Shown: positions 52,478 to 61,894 of the stretch, piece after piece
Numbering within the stretch: position 1 is the stretch's first letter
Layout: every line of letters starts with the position of its first letter
Origin: Microbacterium trichothecenolyticum
Lineage (GTDB): Bacteria > Actinomycetota > Actinomycetes > Actinomycetales > Microbacteriaceae
Direction: 5' to 3'
Assembly: GCF_000956465.1 (NCBI RefSeq)
Contig: NZ_JYJA01000035.1
Coordinates: 62,001-126,000, forward strand
DNA length: 64,000 nucleotides
The notes under the pieces: model-generated
Database searches by the model: none
Told to the model about the DNA's origin: nothing
The model's input: only the letters and a program-made list of their open reading frames with translations
Position numbers and translations under genes: made by a program

Positions 52478-52525
52478 GTCCGGATTTCGCGGGCGACCCA
52501 GCCTGAGATCCTGCGAAGTCCGGAC
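52478..52525. repeat. 16-bp inverted repeat
   Basis: GTCCGGATTTCGCGGG (52478-52493) against CCTGCGAAGTCCGGAC (52510-52525), 14 of 16 paired around 16 bp. It lies about 75 bp before the chelatase gene; terminator or dispersed element. Confidence 0.5.
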
Positions 52526-52589
52526 ATCGCACCGGGGGGCGGGGGGCGGGGGGAGGAGACGCCGTCACACGCGCGTCACACGCGCGGGG

Positions 52590-52595
52590 CACAAT
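52590..52595 (+). promoter_or_regulatory. -10 box of a leaderless cbiX transcript
   Basis: CACAAT lies six bases before GTG 52602. Confidence 0.4.
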
Positions 52596-52601
52596 GGGCC
52601 C

Positions 52602-53291
52602 GTGAGCACCGCCCCCGCACTCCTCGCCATCTCGCACGGCACGTCGTCGCCGGCGGGTCAGGCGGCGGTCGCGGCGCTGGTCGACGCGGTCGCGCGGCGG
52701 CTGCCCGACGTGACGGTGCGGCTCGGGCATGTGGACGTGCAGCAGCCCGATGTCGCGGCATCCCTCGACGCGATCCCGGAGGGCACCCCCGTCGTGATCG
52801 TGCCGCTGCTCCTTTCGGCGGGCTACCACGTGCGGGTCGACCTCATCGAGCAGTCCGCGGGGCGCGACGGCGTCGTCATCGCTCCGGCGCTCGGCCCCGA
52901 CCCGCGCCTCGTCGACGCGCTCCTCGCACGCCTGGGCCCCGTCGGCCCCGACGACGCCGTCGTGCTCGCGGTGGCCGGCTCGACCGATGACCGTGCGAAC
53001 GAGGACTGCCGAGAGATCGGACGGATGCTGAGCGCCCGGCTCGACCGCGAGGTCACGGTCGGCTTCCTCGCCGCCGCCGACCCTCGCGTCGACGTCGCCG
53101 TCGCGGAAGCCAAGACGGGCGACGACCGCGTGGTCGTGGCCGACTACCTCCTCGCGCCGGGCTACTTCCACGACCTCGCCGTGCGGCTGGCACCCGGCGC
53201 CCGGGTCGCGTCGCCGCTTCTCGGCGATGACGAGCCCCCGGCCTCCCTCGTCGACATCGTGATCGATCGCTACAACGAAGCCGCGAAGTAG
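52602..53291 (+). CDS. Sirohydrochlorin chelatase (CbiX family)
   Basis: 229 residues in two similar halves, as in long CbiX proteins. The metal-binding His in LLAISHGTSSPAGQAAV and the second in LLLSAGYHVRVDL are visible. The later half shows VVLAVAGSTDDRANEDCREI and VADYLLAPGYFHDL. It inserts ferrous iron (or cobalt) into sirohydrochlorin; next to the sulfite reductase and uroporphyrinogen methyltransferase, the product is siroheme. GTG 52602 is leaderless-type. It lies 114 bp upstream of the sulfite reductase on the same strand. Confidence 0.88.
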   Translation: MSTAPALLAISHGTSSPAGQAAVAALVDAVARRLPDVTVRLGHVDVQQPDVAASLDAIPEGTPVVIVPLLLSAGYHVRVDLIEQSAGRDGVVIAPALGPDPRLVDALLARLGPVGPDDAVVLAVAGSTDDRANEDCREIGRMLSARLDREVTVGFLAAADPRVDVAVAEAKTGDDRVVVADYLLAPGYFHDLAVRLAPGARVASPLLGDDEPPASLVDIVIDRYNEAAK

Positions 53292-53350
53292 TCGGACCGA
53301 GTCCACAAAGGCCCGCAGCCGCAACTGTGTGACGCACCGTTACGTCGGTT

Positions 53351-53406
53351 AACGTCACTTGACGTTCGGATAGGTCTGACAGGCCCCCGCTTCTAGCCTC
53401 AGGCAA
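53351..53406 (+). promoter_or_regulatory. Sulfur operon promoter/operator region
   Basis: A perfect inverted repeat AACGTC-ACTT-GACGTT is at 53351-53366, with a further TTACGTC word just upstream, then TAGCCT at 53394-53399 six bases before ATG 53406. The palindrome lies around position -50, where a repressor or activator of sulfur assimilation could bind. No regulator gene is nearby. Confidence 0.6.
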
Positions 53407-55196
53407 TGGACTCGATAGGGTCCCGCCCGGGGGACGCCCCGGGATTCACCCCGGAGGCCCCCGTGACCATCAGCGACACCGAAGCGCGCGCAGCCGACGA
53501 CCGCCCGCGCGCGGCCGTGCGCCCGCCGCGCCCGTCGTCGAAGCCGAACGGCCAGTGGAAGGTCGACGGCACCGCCCCGCTCAACGGCAACGAGGAGTGG
53601 AAGCAGGTCGACAACGGCCTGAGCGTGCGCGACCGCATCGAGAACATCTACTCGAAGGGCGGGTTCGCATCGATCGACCCGACCGACCTTCACGGCCGCT
53701 TCCGGGTGTGGGGCCTCTACACGCAGCGCAAGCCCGGCATCGACGGCGGCCGCACCGCGACGCTCTCCCCCGAAGAGCTCGAGGACGAGTACTTCATGAT
53801 GCGCGTGCGCATCGACGGCGGCCAGCTCACCACCGAGCAGCTGCGCGTCATCGCCGGCATCTCCATCGACTTCGCCCGCGGCACCGCCGACCTCACCGAC
53901 CGCCAGAACGTGCAGCTGCACTGGGTCCGCGTCGAGGACGTGCCCGAGATCTGGCGCCGGCTCGAGGCGGTCGGCCTCGGCACCACCGAGGCGTGCGGCG
54001 ACGTGCCCCGCGTCATCCTGGGCTCGCCCGTCGCCGGCATCTCGGCCGACGAGCTCATCGACCCGACGCCGCAGATCGACGAGATCACGTCGCGCTTCAT
54101 CGGCGACGAGTCGCTCGCGAACCTGCCGCGCAAGTTCAAGTCGGCGATCACCGGCCACCCGAGCCAGGACGTCGTGCATGAGATCAACGACGTCGCCTTC
54201 GTCGCCGTCGAGCACCCGGAGCTGGGCATCGGCTACGACCTCTGGGTCGGCGGCGGTCTCTCGACCACCCCGCGCCTCGCGGAGCGCCTGGGCGTCTTCG
54301 TCTCGCCGGAACGGGTGGCGGAGGCCTGGCACGGCGTCGCGCAGATCTTCCGCGACTACGGCTACCGGCGTCTGCGCAACAAGGCGCGCCTGAAGTTCCT
54401 GCTCGCCGAGTGGGGCGCCGAGAAGTTCCGGCAGGTGCTGCAGGACGAGTACCTCGGCTACTCGCTGCCCGACGGCCCGGCCGCTCCCAAGCCGCTGACG
54501 CAGGGCGACCACGTCGGCGTGCACAAGCAGAAGGACGGCCTCTCCTACATCGGCGCGACGCCGATCGTCGGCCGCGTCTCGGGCCCAACCCTGGCGAAGC
54601 TCGCCGACCTCCTCGAGGCGCACGGCTCGACGCGCCTGCGCACGACGCCCCACCAGAAGCTCGTGTTCCTCGACATCCCCGAGGAGAACGTCGAGCCGTT
54701 CATCGCGGGCCTCGACGAGCTCGGCCTGTCGGCCCGCCCGAGCCTCATCCGCCGCGGCACGATCGCCTGCACCGGCATCGAGTTCTGCAAGCTCGCGATC
54801 GTCGAGACCAAGGCGTACGCGACGGCCGCGGTGCTCGATCTCGAGAAGCGTCTCGAGCAGTTCGAGCTGCCGCATCCGATCTCCCTCCACGTCAACGGCT
54901 GCCCCAACTCCTGTGCGCGCATCCAGACCGCCGACATCGGCCTCAAGGGCCAGCTCGTCACGATCGACGGCGAGCAGGTGCCCGGCTATCAGGTGCACCT
55001 GGGCGGCGGGCTCGTCAACGCCGACCGCGACGACGCCGGCCTCGGCCGCACCGTGCGCGGGCTGAAGGTCGCCGCCGACGGCATCGCCGACTACACCGAG
55101 CGCGTCGTCAAGCGGTTCCTCGCCGAGCGCGACGCCGAGGCCGACGAGACGTTCGCCCAATGGGCGCACCGCGCCGACGAGGAGGCCCTCCAGTGA
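53406..55196 (+). CDS. sir: Ferredoxin-dependent sulfite (or nitrite) reductase
   Basis: 596 residues with two ferredoxin-like repeats and the siroheme/[4Fe-4S] ligands. Cys455-x5-Cys461 is in IACTGIEFCKLA, and Cys499-x3-Cys503 is in NGCPNSCARIQ. Arg/Lys anion-binding residues (RQNVQLHW, TPHQKLVF) are also seen. Sequence alone does not separate sulfite from nitrite reductase; the cysHDN neighbours make sulfite reduction to sulfide almost certain. Start: ATG 53406 has leaderless spacing, while GTG 53463 has a GGAGG site seven bases away. Both are possible and differ by 19 residues. Confidence 0.92.
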   Translation: MDSIGSRPGDAPGFTPEAPVTISDTEARAADDRPRAAVRPPRPSSKPNGQWKVDGTAPLNGNEEWKQVDNGLSVRDRIENIYSKGGFASIDPTDLHGRFRVWGLYTQRKPGIDGGRTATLSPEELEDEYFMMRVRIDGGQLTTEQLRVIAGISIDFARGTADLTDRQNVQLHWVRVEDVPEIWRRLEAVGLGTTEACGDVPRVILGSPVAGISADELIDPTPQIDEITSRFIGDESLANLPRKFKSAITGHPSQDVVHEINDVAFVAVEHPELGIGYDLWVGGGLSTTPRLAERLGVFVSPERVAEAWHGVAQIFRDYGYRRLRNKARLKFLLAEWGAEKFRQVLQDEYLGYSLPDGPAAPKPLTQGDHVGVHKQKDGLSYIGATPIVGRVSGPTLAKLADLLEAHGSTRLRTTPHQKLVFLDIPEENVEPFIAGLDELGLSARPSLIRRGTIACTGIEFCKLAIVETKAYATAAVLDLEKRLEQFELPHPISLHVNGCPNSCARIQTADIGLKGQLVTIDGEQVPGYQVHLGGGLVNADRDDAGLGRTVRGLKVAADGIADYTERVVKRFLAERDAEADETFAQWAHRADEEALQ

Positions 55197-55936
55197 CCGT
55201 CTCCCTCGCGCCCCGCGTCGCGGTGAAGCGCACTCGCGAAGAGCTGAAGGCCCTCGCCGAGCAGGGCAACCTCGAACTGGGCAGCCTCACCGATCACGAG
55301 GCATCCGCTGCCGAAGTGGTCGCGTGGGTCGCGCGCAATTTCGGGACGGATGCTGCCGCCGTCGCCTGCTCGATGGCCGACGCCGCCCTCCCCCACCTCG
55401 TGGCGGAGCAGCTGCCCGGCGTCGACGTGCTCTTCCTCGACACCGGCTACCACTTCACGGAGACGTACGCGACGCGCGATGAGGTGCAGCGCGCGCTCGA
55501 CGTGCGGATCATCGACATCACCCCCGACCAGACCGTCGCCGAGCAGGACGCCGAGTTCGGCGCGAAGCTGTTCGAGCGCGACCCCGGCCTGTGCTGCGCG
55601 CGCCGCAAGGTCGCACCCCTGCAGGACGCGCTGGGCGGTTACGAGGTGTGGTTCACCGGCGTGCGCCGCGACGAGGCGCCCACCCGGACGAACACGCCCC
55701 TGGTGACGTGGGACGAGCGCAACGGGCTCGTCAAGGTGAACCCGGTCGCGGCGTGGAGCTTCGACGACGTCCTCGCCTACGCGGCCGCGCACAAGGCGCC
55801 GGTGAACCTGCTCGTCGGGTTCGGCTACCCCTCGATCGGCTGCGAGCCGTGCACGAAGCCGGTCGCGCCCGGCGAAGACCCCCGGTCCGGCCGCTGGGCC
55901 GGACTCTCGAAGACCGAATGCGGGCTCCACGAATGA
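55193..55936 (+). CDS. cysH: Adenylylsulfate reductase, [4Fe-4S] type
   Basis: 247 residues. Cys134-Cys135 (GLCCARRK) and Cys217-x2-Cys220 (GCEPCTKPV) are the iron-sulfur ligands found in APS reductases and absent from E. coli-type PAPS reductases. Cys243 in the ECGLH tail is the catalytic residue. It reduces APS to sulfite with thioredoxin. GTG overlaps the previous stop by 4 bp (GTGA). No APS kinase (cysC) is seen, consistent with direct APS reduction. Confidence 0.94.
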   Translation: MTVSLAPRVAVKRTREELKALAEQGNLELGSLTDHEASAAEVVAWVARNFGTDAAAVACSMADAALPHLVAEQLPGVDVLFLDTGYHFTETYATRDEVQRALDVRIIDITPDQTVAEQDAEFGAKLFERDPGLCCARRKVAPLQDALGGYEVWFTGVRRDEAPTRTNTPLVTWDERNGLVKVNPVAAWSFDDVLAYAAAHKAPVNLLVGFGYPSIGCEPCTKPVAPGEDPRSGRWAGLSKTECGLHE

Positions 55937-56850
55937 CCGGAACGATCGCCGCCCCCACCACGCTGAGCACCCTCGACCTGCTCGAGGCCGAGGCCATCCA
56001 CGTCATCCGCGAGGTCGTCGCCGAGTTCGAGCGTCCCGTGCTGCTGTTCTCCGGCGGCAAGGACTCCGTCGTCGTGCTCCACCTCGCCACCAAGGCGTTC
56101 GCGCCCGGCAAGGTGCCGTTCCCGGTGCTGCACGTCGACACCGGCCACAACTTCCCCGAGGTCATCGCCTTCCGCGACGAGACCGTCGAGCGACTCGGCA
56201 TCCGTCTCGAAGTCGCGAAGGTGCAGGACTACATCGACGACGGCCGCCTGCAGGAACGTGCCGACGGCACCCGCAACCCGCTGCAGACGCTGCCGCTGCT
56301 GGACGCGATCGCCGCCGGCCGCCACGACGCCGTCTTCGGCGGAGCGCGTCGCGACGAGGACAAGGCGCGAGCCAAGGAGCGCATCATCTCGCTGCGCGAC
56401 GAGTTCGGCCAGTGGGACCCGCGCAACCAGCGCCCCGAGCTCTGGAGCCTGTACAACGGCCGCCACACCCCCGGCCAGCACGTGCGCGCGTTCCCGATCT
56501 CGAACTGGACCGAGCTGGACGTCTGGCGCTACATCGAGCGCGAGGGCATCGCGCTGCCGCCGCTGTACTTCGCGCACGAGCGCGACGTGTACGCCCGCGA
56601 CGGCATGTGGCGACCCGTCGGCCCGTTCTCGCCGCCGCGCGCGAGCGAGACGGTCGAACGCCGTACGGTGCGCTACCGCACGGTCGGCGACATGAGCTGC
56701 ACCGGAGCAGTGGAATCGGATGCCGCGGACCTCGCCGCGATCGTCGCCGAGGTCGCCGTCTCCACCATCACCGAACGCGGTGCGACGCGCGCCGACGACC
56801 GTCTCAGCGAGGCGGCCATGGAGGACCGCAAGAAGGACGGGTACTTCTGA
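55933..56850 (+). CDS. cysD: Sulfate adenylyltransferase subunit 2
   Basis: 305 residues. The PP-loop VLLFSGGKDSVVVLHLA, then VLHVDTGHNFPEVIAFRD, FGGARRDEDKARAKERI and the C-terminal GDMSCTGAVESDA are classic CysD. With CysN it activates sulfate to APS. ATG overlaps the cysH stop by 4 bp. Confidence 0.96.
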   Translation: MTGTIAAPTTLSTLDLLEAEAIHVIREVVAEFERPVLLFSGGKDSVVVLHLATKAFAPGKVPFPVLHVDTGHNFPEVIAFRDETVERLGIRLEVAKVQDYIDDGRLQERADGTRNPLQTLPLLDAIAAGRHDAVFGGARRDEDKARAKERIISLRDEFGQWDPRNQRPELWSLYNGRHTPGQHVRAFPISNWTELDVWRYIEREGIALPPLYFAHERDVYARDGMWRPVGPFSPPRASETVERRTVRYRTVGDMSCTGAVESDAADLAAIVAEVAVSTITERGATRADDRLSEAAMEDRKKDGYF

Positions 56851-58160
56851 TGACCGCGACTCTCACCGCCCAGCCCACGCTGTTCCGATTCGCCACGGCG
56901 GGCTCGGTCGACGACGGCAAGTCGACGCTCGTCGGCCGCCTGCTGCACGACTCGAAGGCGATCCTCGCCGACCAGCTGGAGCAGGTCGCCCGCACGTCGG
57001 CCGACCGCGGCTTCGCGCATGGCGCTTTCGACTTCGCCCTGCTCACCGACGGCCTGCGCGCCGAGCGCGAGCAGGGAATCACGATCGACGTCGCGTACCG
57101 CTACTTCTCCACGGGCACCCGATCGTTCATCCTCGCCGACTGCCCCGGGCACGTGCAGTACACCCGCAACATGGTCACCGGCGCGACGACGGCCGACGCC
57201 GTGATCGTGCTCGTCGACGGACGCAAGGGCGTGCTCGAGCAGACGAAGCGGCACCTCGCCGTGGTGGCGCTGCTGCGGGTGCCTCACGTGATCGTGGCCG
57301 TCAACAAGATCGACCTGGTCGGCTTCTCGCAGGAGACGTTCACCGAGGTCGCCGCCCAGGCCGAGGCCGTGGCGACCGAGCTCGGCATCGAGGACCTGCA
57401 CGTCATCCCGGTGTCGGCCCTCGAGGGCGACAACATCGTCGACCGCTCCGAGCGCACGCCCTGGTACGAGGGCCCGGCGCTGCTCGAGCTGCTCGAGACG
57501 CTTCCCGCCGCCGATGACGCCGAGCGCGAGCTCGAGCCGCTGCGTCTGCCGGTCCAGCTCGTGCTGCGCCCGCAGGGCGGCCTCGCCCCGGGCATCGACC
57601 CCGCCGAGGCGGAGCGCCTGCGCGACTACCGCGCCGTCGCAGGCCGTATCTCGAGCGGCATCGTGCGCGTGGGCGACCGCGTCGAGATCTTCCCCGGCGG
57701 CTCGGCGACCACGGTCACCGGCATCCGTGCCGCGGGCGCCGAGGTCGAGGAGGCCACGGCTCCGCAGTCCGTCTCGCTCGAGTTCGACCGCGACATCGAC
57801 ACCGCGCGGGGCGCGCTCGTCGTCGCCGCCGGCACGCTTCCGACGGGTCGCCGCGAGTTCGATGCCGAACTGTTCCAGCTCGACGCGCGGGCGCTGACCC
57901 CCGGCATCCGTGTCCTCGTCAAGCACGGCACCGCGACCGTGCAGGCCATCGTCGCGCAGATCGAGTCGCGCTACGACCTCGACGCGCTCACGCACGAGCC
58001 GGCGCAGACGCTCGAGACCAATGACATCGGCCGCGTGCGGCTGCGGCTGGCGGCCGACCTGCCGCTCGAGCCGTACGCCGCCAGCCGCCACGGGGGCTCG
58101 TTCCTCGTGATCCATCCGTCCGACGGCGCAACGCTCGCCGCCGGCATCGTGCGCGACTGA
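56850..58160 (+). CDS. cysN: Sulfate adenylyltransferase subunit 1 (GTPase)
   Basis: 436 residues, an EF-Tu-like GTPase. G1 is GSVDDGKSTLVGRLL, G3 is ADCPGHVQYTRNM, G4 is NKID, and G2 lies in EREQGITIDVAYRYF. Two beta-barrel domains follow. No C-terminal APS kinase fusion. GTP hydrolysis drives sulfate activation by CysD. Start and cysD stop share one base. Confidence 0.96.
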   Translation: MTATLTAQPTLFRFATAGSVDDGKSTLVGRLLHDSKAILADQLEQVARTSADRGFAHGAFDFALLTDGLRAEREQGITIDVAYRYFSTGTRSFILADCPGHVQYTRNMVTGATTADAVIVLVDGRKGVLEQTKRHLAVVALLRVPHVIVAVNKIDLVGFSQETFTEVAAQAEAVATELGIEDLHVIPVSALEGDNIVDRSERTPWYEGPALLELLETLPAADDAERELEPLRLPVQLVLRPQGGLAPGIDPAEAERLRDYRAVAGRISSGIVRVGDRVEIFPGGSATTVTGIRAAGAEVEEATAPQSVSLEFDRDIDTARGALVVAAGTLPTGRREFDAELFQLDARALTPGIRVLVKHGTATVQAIVAQIESRYDLDALTHEPAQTLETNDIGRVRLRLAADLPLEPYAASRHGGSFLVIHPSDGATLAAGIVRD

Positions 58161-58214
58161 TCCGGCGCGCACAACCCCACCACTGAGCAACACCGAATCT
58201 AAGGAGGCGACACC

Positions 58215-59297
58215 GTGAACAAAATCCGCACTGCGACAGCACTCACAACCCTGGGACTCGTGGCGGCGATGATGGCCGGCTGCGCCTCCGCCGCGGCGTC
58301 GCCGAGCGAGACCTCGGCCGGTGACGCCGGGCCCTCGGTCGACGAGCTGCGGCTGGGCTACTTCGCCAACGTGACGCACGCGCCCGCGCTCGTGGGGCTG
58401 GAGGAGGGCCTCTTCCAGGACGCCGTCGGCGACGACGTCACCATCACGACGCAGGTCTTCAACGCCGGCCCCGCCGCCATCGAGGCGCTCACCGCCGGCG
58501 CGATCGACGCGACCTACATCGGCCCGAACCCGTCGATCAACACCTTCATCCAGTCCGGCGGGCAGTCCGCGCGCATCATCGCCGGTGCCGCCACCGGCGG
58601 TGCGGCGCTGGTGGTGCGTGACGGCATCGACGACCCCGCCGACCTGGAGGGCACCACGATCGCGACGCCGCAGCTGGGCAACACGCAGGACGTCGCGGCC
58701 CGGGTGTGGCTGGCGGACCAGGGCTTCGAGACCGACACGTCGGGTGGCGGCGACGTGCAGATCACGCCGACCGAGAACGCACAGACGCTGACGCTGTTCC
58801 AGGACGGTCAGCTCGACGGCGCCTGGCTGCCCGAGCCGTGGGTGTCGCGGCTGGTCATCGACGCGGGCGCCCACGTGCTGCAGGACGAGGCCGACCTCTG
58901 GGAGGACGGCGAGTTCCCCACCACCGTGCTGCTGGTGCGCAAGGAGTTCCTCGACGAGCACCCGGATGTCGTCGCCGACCTGCTGAAGGGCCACGAGGCC
59001 GCCGTGCAGTGGATCGCCGACAACGCCGACGAGGCACCGGCCGTGATCAACGACGCGATCGAGAAGGAGACCGGCAAGCCGCTCGCGGACGCCGTCATCC
59101 AGCGCGCGCTCGAGCACGTGACGTTCTCGGTCGACCCGCACGCCGACACGTTCGAGACGCTCGTCGACAACGGCATCCAGGCAGGCACCCAGAAGGACGG
59201 CTCGATCGAGGGCCTGTTCGATCTTCGCCTGCTCAACAAGCAGCTCGAAGCCGAGGGCGAAGAGCCCATCTCGGCAGCAGGACTCGGCGAGGACTGA
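58215..59297 (+). CDS. ABC transporter substrate-binding lipoprotein (SsuA/NrtA-like)
   Basis: 360 residues. The signal peptide has a lipobox (LGLVAAMMAGC, Cys at residue 23). The mature part is the NMT1/SsuA fold (ELRLGYFANVTHAPALVGLEEGLFQDAVG, then IDATYIGPNPSINTFIQSGG and ATPQLGNTQDVAARVWL). Relatives bind aliphatic sulfonates, taurine or nitrate. The sulfur context favours a sulfonate. An AAGGAGG site precedes GTG 58215. It begins an ABC set of three inside the cys operon; no sulfonate monooxygenase (ssuD) is visible. Confidence 0.88.
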   Translation: MNKIRTATALTTLGLVAAMMAGCASAAASPSETSAGDAGPSVDELRLGYFANVTHAPALVGLEEGLFQDAVGDDVTITTQVFNAGPAAIEALTAGAIDATYIGPNPSINTFIQSGGQSARIIAGAATGGAALVVRDGIDDPADLEGTTIATPQLGNTQDVAARVWLADQGFETDTSGGGDVQITPTENAQTLTLFQDGQLDGAWLPEPWVSRLVIDAGAHVLQDEADLWEDGEFPTTVLLVRKEFLDEHPDVVADLLKGHEAAVQWIADNADEAPAVINDAIEKETGKPLADAVIQRALEHVTFSVDPHADTFETLVDNGIQAGTQKDGSIEGLFDLRLLNKQLEAEGEEPISAAGLGED

Positions 59298-59299
59298 AC

Positions 59300-60175
59300 A
59301 TGAGCACCGCTCCCGCCTCCGCCTCCGGGTCCGCACACGCGGGCCCGGAGGCGGGCGCGCCCGCTCCGGCGGGCACGACCAAGCCGCTCGCGCCGAGCTT
59401 CGACAGCGTGACGCCGGTGCCCGTCGCGGCGCCCGCACCCCCACCCGCGGTGCGCGTCGACGGCGTCTCCAAGCGCTTCGGCGCCGGGCCGGTCGTGCTC
59501 GAGGACGTGTCGCTCGACATCGCGCCGGGCGAATTCGTGTGCCTCCTGGGCGCGTCGGGATGTGGCAAGTCGACTCTGCTCAACCTCATCGCGGGCCTCG
59601 ACCGGCCCACCGCGGGCCGCATCGAGACTCCCGACGAGGGCTCGGCGGTGATGTTCCAGGAGTCGGCACTCATGCCGTGGCTCACGGCCCGCCGCAACGT
59701 CGAGCTCGCCCTGCGTCTGCGCGGCGTCCCGCGGGGGGAGCGTCGCGAGAAAGCGCTGTCACTGCTGGATGCCGTGAATCTGGCGGATGCCGCGGAGAAG
59801 CGTCCTCACGAACTCTCGGGCGGCATGCGGCAGCGCGTCGCCCTCGCCCGCGCGCTCGCTCAGGACAGGCCCGTCCTCCTGATGGACGAGCCGTTCGCAG
59901 CGCTCGACGCCATCACCCGCGACCTCCTCCACGAGGAGCTCGAGCGCGTGTGGCGTGCCACCGGACGCACCATCGTGTTCGTGACCCACAACGTCCGCGA
60001 GGCCGCCCGCCTCGGTCAGCGCGTGGTGCTGATGGGCAGTCGCCCGGGTCGCATCGTGCAGCAGTGGCAGATCGCGAAGACCACGGGCCGTCGTATCGAG
60101 TCCCCCGAGGTCGCCGCCCTCTCGGTGGAGATCACCGAGCAGCTGCGCAAGGAGATCCGCCGAAATGCCGCATGA
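59300..60175 (+). CDS. ABC transporter ATP-binding protein (SsuB/TauB-like)
   Basis: 291 residues. The first 50 are Ala/Pro-rich and absent from most homologues. Walker A is GASGCGKSTLLNLIAG, the signature is LSGGMRQRVALARAL, and Walker B is LLMDEPFAALD. The Q-loop sequence VMFQESALMPWLTARRNV is typical of nitrate/sulfonate importers. Starts 2 bp after the binding protein stop. Confidence 0.9.
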   Translation: MSTAPASASGSAHAGPEAGAPAPAGTTKPLAPSFDSVTPVPVAAPAPPPAVRVDGVSKRFGAGPVVLEDVSLDIAPGEFVCLLGASGCGKSTLLNLIAGLDRPTAGRIETPDEGSAVMFQESALMPWLTARRNVELALRLRGVPRGERREKALSLLDAVNLADAAEKRPHELSGGMRQRVALARALAQDRPVLLMDEPFAALDAITRDLLHEELERVWRATGRTIVFVTHNVREAARLGQRVVLMGSRPGRIVQQWQIAKTTGRRIESPEVAALSVEITEQLRKEIRRNAA

Positions 60176-61091
60176 CACCACCGCGACCATCGCTCGCGAC
60201 ACGATCGACGCGAAATCGGTGCTGCCCGACGACCTCCGCAGCCTCTCGACGGGGCTCGACCGGCTGCAGACCGACGCCGAGCGCGGTCCCAGCCGCTGGC
60301 GCCGCTTCGCCCAGAGCGTCGTGCCTCCCGTGGTCTTCGTGATCCTCCTGATCGTGGCGTGGCAGCTGTACGTCGTGATCGCTGAGCCTCGGCCCGACAA
60401 GGTGCCCAGCCCCGCCGATGTCTGGAACGCGCTCGGCCTCGCGTGGGAGACCGGCCGCCTGCAGGAGGCCGTCGCGACGAGCCTCGAGCGCGGCGTCGTC
60501 GGCTTTCTCATCGCGATCGTCGTCGGAACGCCCCTCGGCCTGCTGCTGGCAGAGGTGCGCCCGATCCGGCGCGCCGTGGGGCCGATCATCTCGGGTCTGC
60601 AGGTCCTCCCGTCCGTCGCGTGGGTGCCTGCCGCCATCATCTGGTTCGGCCTGTCGGACGCCACCGTCTACTTCGTCATCCTCATGGGCGCCATCCCGTC
60701 GATCGTCAACGGCCTCATCGCCGGCATCGACCAAGTGCCGCCGCAGCTCCGCCGCGTCGGCACGGTACTGGGCGCCTCACGGTGGCAGCTGGCCACGTCG
60801 GTGATCCTCCCCGCCGCACTGCCGGGATACCTCGCGGGCCTGAAGCAGGGCTGGGCCTTCTCGTGGCGCTCGCTCATGGCAGCGGAGATCATCGCGACCG
60901 GCGGCTCGATCGGCTTCGGCCTCGGCTCGATGCTGCAGCAGTCGCGCGAGCTGGCGGACCTCGCCGGCGTGCTGGCGACGATCATCCTCATCCTCGCCAT
61001 CGGCATCCTCATCGAGCTCGTCTTCTTCGGACCGCTGGAGCGACGGATGCTGAAGCGCCGGGGCCTGCTCATCTCGGGAGGTTCGCGATGA
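60165..61091 (+). CDS. ABC transporter permease (SsuC-like)
   Basis: 308 residues with six helices. The EAA-type loop AAALPGYLAGLKQGWAFSWRSLMAAEII is the BPD-transporter coupling site. Overlaps the ATPase gene by 11 bp. The N-terminus carries about 50 soluble residues before the first helix (VVPPVVFVILLIVAWQLYVVI). Confidence 0.9.
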   Translation: MPHDTTATIARDTIDAKSVLPDDLRSLSTGLDRLQTDAERGPSRWRRFAQSVVPPVVFVILLIVAWQLYVVIAEPRPDKVPSPADVWNALGLAWETGRLQEAVATSLERGVVGFLIAIVVGTPLGLLLAEVRPIRRAVGPIISGLQVLPSVAWVPAAIIWFGLSDATVYFVILMGAIPSIVNGLIAGIDQVPPQLRRVGTVLGASRWQLATSVILPAALPGYLAGLKQGWAFSWRSLMAAEIIATGGSIGFGLGSMLQQSRELADLAGVLATIILILAIGILIELVFFGPLERRMLKRRGLLISGGSR

Positions 61092-61894
61092 CCGCGGTCG
61101 GCAAGGTCTGGCTCGTCGGAGCCGGACCGGGCGATGCGGGCCTGCTCACCGTGAAGGGCCTCCGCGCCCTCGAGGCGGCGGACGTCATCGTCGCCGATCG
61201 GCTCGGCGCGCGCGCGGTGCTCGACGGTCTGGAGGCCGACGGGATCGAGCTGCGCGCCGAGGTGGTCGACGTGGGCAAGCGCCCCGGCCACCACGCCGTG
61301 CCGCAGGACGCCATCAACGCGCTGCTCGTGCACCTCGGCCAGGAGGGCAAGACCGTCGTCCGCCTCAAGGGCGGCGACCCGTACGTCTTCGGCCGCGGCG
61401 GCGAGGAGCTCCACGCCTGCCAGGAGGCCGGCGTGCCCGTCGAGGTGGTGCCCGGCATCACCAGCGCCATCTCGGTGCCCGCGATCGCCGGCATCCCCCT
61501 GACCCATCGCGGCGTCGCGACGGCCTTCACCGTCGCCACCGCCCACGACCAGATCCAAGCCCTCGGCGGCGGCCGCGACCACACGGTCGTGCTGCTCATG
61601 GGCATCGGCACACTGGCGAACTCCGCGATCACACTGGCCCGCGGTCACCGCGGTGCGGACTGCCCCGTCGCCGTCGTGGAGGACGGCTACGGGCCACGCC
61701 AGCGGGTCACCGTGGGCACGCTCGCGACCATCGCGCACCAGGCCGCGGAACGAGGCATCCGTTCGCCCGCCGTCGTGGTCGTCGGCGACGTCGTCCGGCT
61801 CAGCCCCTACGCGCCCGCCGAGCTCGCGACCCTCGATCTCTCCCAGTACGACCCGCTCGCACCCGAGCGCCTCCGAAAGGCCCCCACGCAGTGA
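61088..61894 (+). CDS. cobA: Uroporphyrinogen-III C-methyltransferase
   Basis: 268 residues. SUMT motifs: VGAGPGDAGLLTVKGLRALEAADVIVADRL, VVRLKGGDPYVFGRGGEEL, and EVVPGITSAISVPAIAGIPLTHRG. It makes precorrin-2 for siroheme. It is a free-standing SUMT, not a CysG fusion; the precorrin-2 dehydrogenase must be encoded elsewhere. 4-bp overlap with the permease stop. Confidence 0.94.
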   Translation: MTAVGKVWLVGAGPGDAGLLTVKGLRALEAADVIVADRLGARAVLDGLEADGIELRAEVVDVGKRPGHHAVPQDAINALLVHLGQEGKTVVRLKGGDPYVFGRGGEELHACQEAGVPVEVVPGITSAISVPAIAGIPLTHRGVATAFTVATAHDQIQALGGGRDHTVVLLMGIGTLANSAITLARGHRGADCPVAVVEDGYGPRQRVTVGTLATIAHQAAERGIRSPAVVVVGDVVRLSPYAPAELATLDLSQYDPLAPERLRKAPTQ

